NCBI GenBank assembly: GCA_020425885.1
Contig: JAGQRA010000195.1
Coordinates: 1-7,958 of the forward strand
Direction of reading: 5' to 3'
Length of the DNA stretch: 7,958 nt
From: Planctomycetota bacterium
GTDB lineage: Bacteria > Planctomycetota > UBA1135 > UBA2386
A program made the position numbers and the translations under genes. This document shows, one piece after another, positions 1 to 6,254 of this stretch. The notes under the pieces were generated by a model that searched no databases, had not been told where the DNA came from, and saw only the letters and a program-made list of their open reading frames with translations. The number at the start of each line of letters is the position of its first letter. The stretch's first letter is position 1.

Positions 1-404
1 AAGCCGACCTCGAGCAGATGGTCGCTGCCCTGCCGGGTCACGCGCATACCAGAGCCCGGCATGTGGGTCACCAACGGGCCGCTGCCGATGAACGTGTACT
101 CGATGCTGCTGTTGGTCTGCAGCTGGGTCGGCGTGAACCAGCCGTCCCAGCCGTGGCTGTTGCCGAGCGCGATCTCGACGCCGTCCTGGCCCGACGATCC
201 GATCCCGGCGACGGTCAGATCACCGGCCGAACCGACCGCGAGGGAGGCGGCGCCGAGCGGCGCGTGCGGCAGGCCGAACGCCACGACTCCACCCTGGGCC
301 GCGACGGGTAGCGCGACGGCCAGGGCGGTGCAGAGTCGCAACAGGGGAGGAGCTCCAAGGAGCCCGGAAGCACGCAGGGTGTGACGGTTCATGGCATTGC
401 TCAT
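1..404 (-). CDS. Secreted protein of unknown function, N-terminal part (3' end outside window)
   Basis: The minus-strand frame is open from an ATG at 404-402 to the left edge, giving 134 complete codons with no stop. A second in-frame ATG lies at 392-390 (MNRHTLRAS...), and either could be the start; neither has a clear Shine-Dalgarno sequence. The N-terminus looks like a Sec signal peptide: a basic stretch with Arg and His, then a hydrophobic core (LCTALAVALPVAA) ending in an AxA-type cleavage context before QGG. The mature part is rich in Gly, Ser and Val, with phrases such as VAGIGSSGQDGVEIALG and GWDGWFTP, which suggests a beta-rich extracytoplasmic protein. I do not recognise the family. 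The gene lies 134 bp downstream of the sigma factor gene on the same strand. That gap shows no recognisable promoter, so co-transcription is possible but not shown. Confidence 0.72.
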   Translation of the reverse strand, partial: MSNAMNRHTLRASGLLGAPPLLRLCTALAVALPVAAQGGVVAFGLPHAPLGAASLAVGSAGDLTVAGIGSSGQDGVEIALGNSHGWDGWFTPTQLQTNSSIEYTFIGSGPLVTHMPGSGMRVTRQGSDHLLEVG

Positions 405-538
405 GGCGAGGACGACCGCCGGCACGTCGGGCAATCGCCGCAGTGTCGGTGCTGCGTCAGGGATCCACGGGTGCGGTGCGAACTGGTGCGCAGCTTCGAG
501 CCTGATCCCCAGGGCCCCGAAACCCTGAAAGAATCGCC

Positions 539-1114
539 TCAGCCCAGGCGCAGCTTGCGGCGCGCGTCGGCGAGCAGACGCTGCGACAGCGCCTCCGAGA
601 TCCCGAGTGCGGCCGCGATCGTACGATGCCCCTCGCCGGCTGCCCGCCGCAACACGACCTCGCGCTCGCGACCACGGAGGCGCGCCAGTCGCAGCAGCCC
701 GGCGGCGACCTGTTCGTGGGTATCGGCAAGCAGCGCCGGATCCTCACCGGCCCGCGTCGCCTGCAGCATCCCGGGTGCGTCTGAGCCGTCGTCGTCGGGC
801 AGGCGAAGTTCTCGTACGCAGTCCCGCTTCCGGGTCCGCAGCGCCCGCTGGCGGTCACTGGCCAGGCGCATGAAGATCTCGCCGGCGAGCGCGAGCAGGG
901 CCTTGGTGCCGCGGAACTCGAGCTCGGCCGCATGTTCGATCAGTTCGAGTACCACCGATTGGGCGAGGTCCTCGGCGTCCTCGCGCGATGCCAACAGCCG
1001 AGACAGCCGGTGCCTGGCGAGCCCCAGCACGTGGCAGCGCACCTGGTCCAGCATCAGCGGCAGATCGGGCCGTCGCGCCAACGACTCGATGGCGTGCGAA
1101 TCGGGATCGCTCAA
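539..1114 (-). CDS. ECF-type RNA polymerase sigma factor (sigma-70 family)
   Basis: This 191-residue protein has the size and two-domain layout of ECF sigma factors, which direct RNA polymerase to particular promoters. Region sigma2 spans about residues 22-92 and includes the acidic, core-binding-like motif DAEDLAQSVVLELI (46-59) and a following FRG. A variable linker (about 100-130) is rich in Asp and Gly. Region sigma4 spans about 136-190, with LRGREREVVLRRAAGEGHR leading into a helix-turn-helix (RTIAAALGISEALSQRLL). The overall pattern resembles planctomycete ECF families, but I cannot assign a group. The start is TTG at 1114-1112, the first possible start after an in-frame TAG. An ATG at residue 21 is an alternative, but it would trim the protein close to sigma2. 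No good ribosome binding site precedes either. The gene lies 63 bp downstream of the kinase gene on the same strand, and no anti-sigma gene is visible. Confidence 0.85.
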   Translation of the reverse strand: MSDPDSHAIESLARRPDLPLMLDQVRCHVLGLARHRLSRLLASREDAEDLAQSVVLELIEHAAELEFRGTKALLALAGEIFMRLASDRQRALRTRKRDCVRELRLPDDDGSDAPGMLQATRAGEDPALLADTHEQVAAGLLRLARLRGREREVVLRRAAGEGHRTIAAALGISEALSQRLLADARRKLRLG

Positions 1115-1142
1115 CGGCCGGCAATGCTATCCGAACAACGAG

Positions 1143-1157
1143 GCGAACGTCGTTCGC
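1143..1157. promoter_or_regulatory. Perfect inverted repeat between kinase and sigma genes
   Basis: GCGAACG-T-CGTTCGC forms 7-bp arms around a single base; as RNA this gives a 6-bp stem with a 3-nt loop. It sits inside the 63-bp gap between the kinase stop and the sigma factor start. No T-run follows on either strand, so it does not look like a standard rho-independent terminator. It could be an operator or a small mRNA hairpin that sets the kinase-to-sigma expression ratio. The function is inferred; only the symmetry is seen. Confidence 0.4.
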
Positions 1158-1177
1158 GGTGATGTCGGGCGCGACGC

Positions 1178-4100
1178 TCAGAGATCGCGTGCGACCCGGA
1201 AGCCGACGCAGTCCCAGGCGCCGCTGGTGATCGTGGCCTCGGCCATGCTGTCGGTCACGCGCAGCTGCCGCGGTTCGGACAGCCAGCTGCCGCCGAACGC
1301 GGCGGCGCGGTCGCCTGCGGTAACGCACCACTCGGCGGCGTTGCCGAGCAGGTTGCGGAAGCCCCAGGGGTGGGCCTGGCCGTCCTTGGGCAACGCATCG
1401 ACCGGCGCGAGCGCGGCGTAACCGTCATCGACGGCGTCGAACGCGGCCAGCCTCGGCGCGAGTGCCGTGAGTCGAAGGTCGGCGAGGTTGGCGCGTTGCT
1501 CGAGCGGACCCGCCGGCAGCCAGCCGTAGCGATCGCGGCTGCCCATGCGAACGACCGCCAGCCACTCGGCGGCGGTCGGCAGCCGCAGGTCGTGGCGAGC
1601 GCAGAACGCGCGCGCCGCCGCCGCGGTGATCTGCGTCACCGGCCAGCGCTCGCGTTCGGCGGTGGGCACGGCCAGCGTGAAGTCGGGGTGCAGCGGCTGT
1701 CGCCAGTCGGCGGCCGCGCCCTTCGCCCATTGGCAGGTCTTCGGATCGAAGCGGTAGTTCTCGGTGTCGGCTGCCGGAGCTCCGTCCTCGCCGCCGCCCT
1801 GCCGCCAGGTCGCGACCGGCAGCTCGGTCTCGGCGAGGTAGAACGGCTTCATCTCCTGCAGCATGGCGATCGCCTGGGCGTCGCGCTGCCGTGGCGGCGG
1901 CAGCTCTTCCGGGCGCAGCGGTCGCACCAGGCGCAACACGATCGTCGCCTCGCCGATGCGGACCGCGACCCGTTCGTGGAGCCGCAGCTCCGGATCGATC
2001 GCCGATTCGGCCACGGCAGTGCCCCAGGTCGGCCCGGGCGGCGTCGCGTCGCGCGCATCGCCGGCGCTCGAGGCCGCGAGTGTTCGCGTGCTCGCGTTGC
2101 CGAGCGCGTCCTGCGCGTGCACGACGACGTCGTCGCCATGCGGGCGGCGTTCGATGCGGAGCAGACCGTCGGCGCCGATCTCGATGGGCCGACCGTCGAT
2201 CTCGACCCGGCACGGCTGGCTGCGATCCTCGATCCGCAGGCACCAGTGATCGTCGGCGAACCAGCTGCCGTCGGGGGCGCCGGGCAGGATCCGCGGTCCG
2301 CGCCGATCGACGAACACGTTCACGGCGCGCGGGGCGGCGACGTTACCGGCGCGGTCGTGCGCGACCAGACGGATCGTCGTCGGCTGCTCGATCTCGCCGG
2401 CCGCCAGCACGGCCTCGACCTCGAAGCGAGCGGCGTCGTCGGTCGCCTTCGGCTCGCCCTCACCGGCATGGACGAATCCGGGCTCGTCGAGTCGGCCGGC
2501 GATGACGATGCGATCCGCGGCCGTCGCCGGCGGATGCCGCAACGCGTCGGCGGCGATCGTCGGGGCGGTGCGATCGATCGCGACCTCGAGTTCGAAGGCG
2601 GCGAGGTCCTCGTTGCCGGCGGCGTCGCGGACGCCGATCCGGATCACGGACCGCCCTTCGGCCTGCGGTAGCGCCACCGGCAACGCGAAGGCGAGCGTGG
2701 CATCGGTCGACACCGCCAGCGCATCGTCGTCGCCGGCGAAGATGCGGCAGCGTTCGCTCGCGGTGCCGCGCAGCAGCAGGGTCGGGGCGGCGGTCCAGCG
2801 CGTTGCCGGTTCGAGCCGCAGGCTCGGGGCCGTGCGATCGATCGTGAGCTCACAGGTCGGGCTGGTGATCACGGCCTCGCCCGAGCGCGCGTGCAGCCGC
2901 AGTTCGCAGGTGCCGTCGGCGGCATCGCCGAGCGGCAACGCGATGGTGAAGCGACCGTCGTGCTCGCCGAGTTCGAGCTCGCGCGATTCGCCGCCGGGCA
3001 GCGTCAGCGTGCACTGCACGGCGAGCGGACCATTGTCGACGACGGCCGTGAGCTCGGGCGCGATGGCGCGCACCGGTCCGGTCGGCGCCTCGAGGCGCAG
3101 CGCGATCGCGCCGCGCTTGACCGCGACGGGGACGGCCACGACGTGACGCATGCCGGTGACCGGTTCCTCGACCACGACCTCGACGACGGCGGCGCCGTCG
3201 GCGGCGGGCGCGGTCCATTCACCGCGGAACGTGCCGTCGTCGTCGGCGCGCAGCGGGCGTTCCTGGATCGTGGCGCGAAGTCCGAGCGGTCCGGAATCGA
3301 ACCGCGCCGCGATGTCGTGGCGCCCGGTGGTGACGACCGTTCCCGGCAGCGGGCTCTGCAGCTCGAGGGCCGCGGCGAGCGCGGCGGCGATGGCGGCGCG
3401 CGGCGCCTGCTCGGCGGCGTCGATGCGCTGCAGGGCGTCGTCGGTGTCGCGGGCGATGAGCAGCTGCTGCGCGACCTCGACGGCAGCGGCGAGCCGCTGC
3501 AAGGCCACGACCGGCTGCTGCGGCGCGACGCGTTCGGCCGACTTCACGAGCACGTCGATGCGCAGCCGCCGCGCCTGGTCGGCGAACGCCGGCGCCTGCT
3601 CGAGCTGCAGCAGCAGCTGCTCGGCCGCTGCGAAGCGTTCCTGGTAGATCGCGGCCATGGCCTGGCCCTGCATCGCGGCGTAGTCCGTGCGCGGCCAGAT
3701 CGTGACGCCGACGGCGGCCACGAGCGCCATCGCGGCGAGGCCGACCGCGACTGCGACCCCGGTGCGACGGCGACGTGATGCGGCCAGGCGGGCGGTCGAC
3801 AGCGGTCGCAGCGGTAGCGGGCGAGGGGTCGGTGTCGGTGTCGGTGTCGAAGTGGCGGTCGGTGGTTGTGGCACCACGGTGCGGGCGAGACCCGGCATCG
3901 CCAACGTATCGCCGGGCTCGGCGGCCGCCGTCGCGGCCTCGCCGTTGCCGGGCATCATCACCGTCTGGTCCGGGATCGGTCCGGCATCGAGCACGGTTGC
4001 GGCGGGACCGGCGGCGCGCGCCGCGAGTTCGCGGTCGATGCGATGCAGTTCGTCGTCGCTGGGCTCGTCGCCAGCGGCGAGTTCGATCGCGGCATCGGTG

Positions 4101-5005
4101 GCGAGCAGCAGCTCGTCGCCCGGCACCAGGGCGGCGAGCTCGGCGGCGAGTTCGCGGGCGTCGGCGTAGCGCTGACCCGGATCGAATGCGAGACAACGCA
4201 GCAGCACGCGTCGCACGGCGCGGCTCAGCCGCAGCTCGGCGACGACGCGTTCACCGAGTCGTGGGTCGCTGGCCGCCTCGCGGATGGTGCCGAGGTCGGC
4301 CGCATCGGGCGCCACCGGTGAGCGTCCCGTCAGCATGAAGTGGAGCACCGCGCCGAGGGCCCAGACGTCGCCGCTCGGACCGATGGCGGGGTCCTGCCAC
4401 TGCTCGGGCGGCATGTACGGCGGCGTGCCGAGGGTGCCGACGGTGGCGCCGAACTGCCGCGTCGTGTCCATCGCCCGCGCCAGCCCGAGGTCGATGACCT
4501 TGACCTCGCCGTGGGTCGAGATCATCAGGTTCGCCGGCTTGATGTCGCGGTGCACGATGCCGCGGGCGTGGGCATAGCCGAGCCCCTGCGCGGCGCCGAG
4601 CAGGGCGGTCAGCGCGGCTTCCTCCGACAACGGCCCGAGCCGCTGCAGGCGACGATCGAGGTCCTCGCCCTCGACGTACTCCATGACCAGGTAGTGCAGT
4701 TCGCCGAGCCGGTCGACGTGGGTCACGCGCACGAGGTTCTGGTGGGTCATCGCGGCGGCGATGCGGGCCTCCTGCTGGAAGCGCTCGACGAACGAGCCGT
4801 GACCCGGGCCGCCACTGCCCATCAGCCACAGGCACTTGACGACCTGCTTCTGCAGCAGGGTCAGATGCTTGGCGAGGTAGACCGCGCCCATGCCGCCGCG
4901 CCCGAGGCGGGCATAGAGCACGCACGGCTCGAGCACGCGGCGCCCCAGGACCTCGGGCACCATGGCGAGGATCGGGTCGGCAGCTGGCGTCCGGTCAATG
5001 GTCAT
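1178..5005 (-). CDS. Transmembrane Ser/Thr protein kinase with Ig-like repeats and a C-terminal SUMF1/FGE-like domain
   Basis: This 1275-residue Hanks-type kinase has its catalytic domain at about residues 28-296. Visible motifs are the glycine loop GRGGMG (35-40), Lys57, helix-C Glu79, HRDIKPAN with Asp154 and Asn159, DLG with Asp172, PPE (199-201), GDVW with Asp213, and the late Arg279, so it should be active. A juxtamembrane linker carries repeated Thr motifs and a Pro/Thr run (378-395). A basic RRRR then precedes one membrane segment (about 415-437). Outside lie an Ala/Gln/Leu-rich helical region (440-545), several Ig-like units with DRTAP- and AGN-type motifs (about 546-985), and a SUMF1/FGE-sulfatase (C-type-lectin-like) domain (about 1005-1275) with LRLPTAAEW, NLLGNAAEWC, GGSW and VGFRVAR. 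The ATG at 5005 is preferred. An in-frame ATG at 5092 would add 29 residues of poor character and overlap the divergent gene; Met15 (ATG at 4963) is a further alternative. Confidence 0.93.
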   Translation of the reverse strand: MTIDRTPAADPILAMVPEVLGRRVLEPCVLYARLGRGGMGAVYLAKHLTLLQKQVVKCLWLMGSGGPGHGSFVERFQQEARIAAAMTHQNLVRVTHVDRLGELHYLVMEYVEGEDLDRRLQRLGPLSEEAALTALLGAAQGLGYAHARGIVHRDIKPANLMISTHGEVKVIDLGLARAMDTTRQFGATVGTLGTPPYMPPEQWQDPAIGPSGDVWALGAVLHFMLTGRSPVAPDAADLGTIREAASDPRLGERVVAELRLSRAVRRVLLRCLAFDPGQRYADARELAAELAALVPGDELLLATDAAIELAAGDEPSDDELHRIDRELAARAAGPAATVLDAGPIPDQTVMMPGNGEAATAAAEPGDTLAMPGLARTVVPQPPTATSTPTPTPTPRPLPLRPLSTARLAASRRRRTGVAVAVGLAAMALVAAVGVTIWPRTDYAAMQGQAMAAIYQERFAAAEQLLLQLEQAPAFADQARRLRIDVLVKSAERVAPQQPVVALQRLAAAVEVAQQLLIARDTDDALQRIDAAEQAPRAAIAAALAAALELQSPLPGTVVTTGRHDIAARFDSGPLGLRATIQERPLRADDDGTFRGEWTAPAADGAAVVEVVVEEPVTGMRHVVAVPVAVKRGAIALRLEAPTGPVRAIAPELTAVVDNGPLAVQCTLTLPGGESRELELGEHDGRFTIALPLGDAADGTCELRLHARSGEAVITSPTCELTIDRTAPSLRLEPATRWTAAPTLLLRGTASERCRIFAGDDDALAVSTDATLAFALPVALPQAEGRSVIRIGVRDAAGNEDLAAFELEVAIDRTAPTIAADALRHPPATAADRIVIAGRLDEPGFVHAGEGEPKATDDAARFEVEAVLAAGEIEQPTTIRLVAHDRAGNVAAPRAVNVFVDRRGPRILPGAPDGSWFADDHWCLRIEDRSQPCRVEIDGRPIEIGADGLLRIERRPHGDDVVVHAQDALGNASTRTLAASSAGDARDATPPGPTWGTAVAESAIDPELRLHERVAVRIGEATIVLRLVRPLRPEELPPPRQRDAQAIAMLQEMKPFYLAETELPVATWRQGGGEDGAPAADTENYRFDPKTCQWAKGAAADWRQPLHPDFTLAVPTAERERWPVTQITAAAARAFCARHDLRLPTAAEWLAVVRMGSRDRYGWLPAGPLEQRANLADLRLTALAPRLAAFDAVDDGYAALAPVDALPKDGQAHPWGFRNLLGNAAEWCVTAGDRAAAFGGSWLSEPRQLRVTDSMAEATITSGAWDCVGFRVARDL
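3831..3848. repeat. Hexanucleotide tandem repeat (GGTGTC)x3 in the kinase linker
   Basis: Three perfect copies of GGTGTC lie head to tail, preceded by one imperfect copy (GGGGTC). On the coding minus strand they encode the Thr-Pro repeats just before the membrane segment. Changes in copy number would keep the reading frame and only alter linker length. Confidence 0.7.
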
Positions 5006-5047
5006 GTAGGGCCTGGGCAACTGCTGGCATCGGCCGCGTGGGGACCG

Positions 5048-5062
5048 GATCTGCTCCAGATC
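5048..5062. promoter_or_regulatory. Perfect inverted repeat, candidate operator in the divergent region
   Basis: GATCTG-CTC-CAGATC has 6-bp arms and a 3-bp spacer, and lies near the middle of the 85-bp divergent region. Its position suits a dimeric regulator controlling both blocks. Only the symmetry is seen; binding by any protein is inferred. Confidence 0.42.
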
Positions 5063-5081
5063 GCAGAGCGCCGTTGCCGAC

Positions 5082-5086
5082 GGAGG
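5082..5086 (+). promoter_or_regulatory. Shine-Dalgarno sequence for the lipoprotein gene
   Basis: GGAGG ends 4 nt before the ATG at 5091. The spacing is short, but this is the strongest Shine-Dalgarno match next to any start in the window. It supports 5091 as the lipoprotein start and argues against the kinase reading through this region from 5092. Confidence 0.55.
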
Positions 5087-5090
5087 CTCC

Positions 5091-6212
5091 ATGAGGAGTG
5101 GAGTCGCGGCGCTGTGCCTGTTGATCGCTGGCTGTCAGTCGATGGCGCCTGCCGAGTTCGCCGCCGCGGTCGCGGCGATGCCGGGCGGCAAGCCGTTGCG
5201 GGTCGGTGTCGTCGTGCTCGGCAACGTGCGGGCGTTGCCGGAGGCCTTCGCGCAGCCGCCCGCAGCCCCCGGCGGCGCGGCCTCGCCGCCGGTCGATGGC
5301 ACGCTCTACGCGGAGCGGACGTTGCTGCCGGAGTCGGTACCGGCCGAGAACGTCGTCGCGGCGCTGCAGCAGCTCGGCGCCTTCACCGATGTCGTGCCGC
5401 TGCCGTTCGACAGCCGTGGCATCGCCTCGCGCGAGGCCGTCGTGCAGCGCATCCAGGACCGCATCTGGCGGCTCGCGATCGAGCAGAAGCTCGATGCGCT
5501 GCTCGTGCTCGAGGGCTTGCGCGATGGCGGGCTGCGCTGGTCCGACGCCGGCGAAGGGCTGTTCACGCTCGACACCGCGATGTGGTGGTTGGTGTGGCCG
5601 ATCGGACTCTGGATCCCTGACCGCACCTACACCGCCGACTGCGAGCTGGTGGCGGAGATGTTCTGGCTCGGCGACGCGGCCGCTGATCCACAGCCCGTGT
5701 TGTTCGGCGCCAAGGCGCTGCCGCATGCGCTGACACCGTGGCAACGCGCCGACCTGCCGCTGCTCGGGTTGGTGCTGCCGCCGGCCTGGGTCGGTGACGA
5801 CCCGGTCGCCGTCGCCAACGCCGTTCGTGACCGCGCTCGCGACATGTTGCCGATCGAGCTGGTCCGCAACATCAAGCTGGGTGCGATGCCCGGGCCCGAC
5901 GCCGAGGTCGAGCTGCGCCTGCACGAAGGGCACTACGACCTCGAGGTCCGCAGCAGCCTCGAGGTCATCGCCGCCACGATCACCGGACTGCCGCGCGGCG
6001 CGCTCACCGATGCGTCGGCGGTGACGCCGCTGCCGGTGCCGCTCGTGAGCGAGATGGAGCTGCTGGCAAAGGGACCGCGGCACGCCACTCACGGTCGCAT
6101 CGAGAGCGCCGCGGTCGAGCAAGCGGCGCCGGCGTTGGTCCGCGTCGTGGTCGAGCTGGTCTCGGGCGAGCGGATCTCGCGCACCTGGGCGATCGCCGAA
6201 CTGTTGCGCTGA
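5091..6212 (+). CDS. Predicted lipoprotein of unknown family
   Basis: This is a 373-residue protein. Its N-terminus is a short lipoprotein signal: Arg2, a hydrophobic run, and the lipobox IAGC with Cys15 as the predicted lipid-modified residue, so it should be anchored in the envelope. Residues 35-48 (LRVGVVVLGNV) look like a beta strand opening a globular domain. A Pro/Ala-rich loop (about 55-68) follows, then alternating predicted helices and strands. Residues 162-176 form an unusual aromatic, hydrophobic stretch (TAMWWLVWPIGLWIP), perhaps a membrane-dipping or buried segment. The C-terminal part (about 270-372) is beta-like, with an end such as RVVVELVSGERISRTW. I do not recognise the family and give no function. 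The gene is divergent from the kinase and 42 bp upstream of the FG-GAP gene in the same direction, so the two probably form an operon. Confidence 0.85.
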   Translation: MRSGVAALCLLIAGCQSMAPAEFAAAVAAMPGGKPLRVGVVVLGNVRALPEAFAQPPAAPGGAASPPVDGTLYAERTLLPESVPAENVVAALQQLGAFTDVVPLPFDSRGIASREAVVQRIQDRIWRLAIEQKLDALLVLEGLRDGGLRWSDAGEGLFTLDTAMWWLVWPIGLWIPDRTYTADCELVAEMFWLGDAAADPQPVLFGAKALPHALTPWQRADLPLLGLVLPPAWVGDDPVAVANAVRDRARDMLPIELVRNIKLGAMPGPDAEVELRLHEGHYDLEVRSSLEVIAATITGLPRGALTDASAVTPLPVPLVSEMELLAKGPRHATHGRIESAAVEQAAPALVRVVVELVSGERISRTWAIAELLR

Positions 6213-6254
6213 TCGGACTCAGGTCGCCCGTGCGAAGGGGTCGATGACCTCGGC

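Larger units (their letters stand above)
5006..5090. promoter_or_regulatory. Divergent intergenic region between kinase and lipoprotein genes
   Basis: These 85 bp separate the preferred kinase start (leftward) from the lipoprotein start (rightward), so both promoters should lie here or overlap the neighbouring gene ends. I see no convincing -35/-10 pair for a housekeeping sigma factor on either strand. A GGCAAC on the minus strand (near 5073-5078) loosely recalls ECF -35 elements, but no clear -10 follows at the right distance. The region contains a perfect inverted repeat, listed separately. Confidence 0.5.

Noticed and set aside
510..527. CAGGG...CCCTG hairpin downstream of the sigma gene as a terminator.
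   Set aside because: The stem is only 5 bp with an 8-nt loop and no T-run on the minus strand, which is too weak to call.
1040..1300. Possible diversity-generating-retroelement variable region in the FGE/C-type-lectin-like domain.
   Set aside because: The 3' end of the kinase gene is GC-rich with few AAC/AAT codons. I see no nearby template-repeat copy and no reverse transcriptase gene in the window.
1370..2671. Long plus-strand open frame (433 codons) opposite the kinase gene.
   Set aside because: It is an antisense shadow typical of GC-rich DNA: Arg/Gly/Ala-biased, with no domain. The minus strand encodes clear Ig-like and FGE motifs here.
4340..5620. Long plus-strand open frame (426 codons) across the kinase start and into the lipoprotein gene.
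   Set aside because: It overlaps the kinase catalytic motifs and the lipoprotein in another frame. Its composition is low-complexity Arg/Ala/Gly with no recognisable fold.
4995..6122. Minus-strand open frame (375 codons) opposite the lipoprotein gene.
   Set aside because: It is rich in Arg, Gln and His with no signal or domain. The plus-strand frame has a ribosome binding site, a lipobox and protein-like composition.
6239..6249. GGTC-GAT-GACC inverted repeat just before the FG-GAP gene.
   Set aside because: Four-base arms are common by chance in DNA of this composition.
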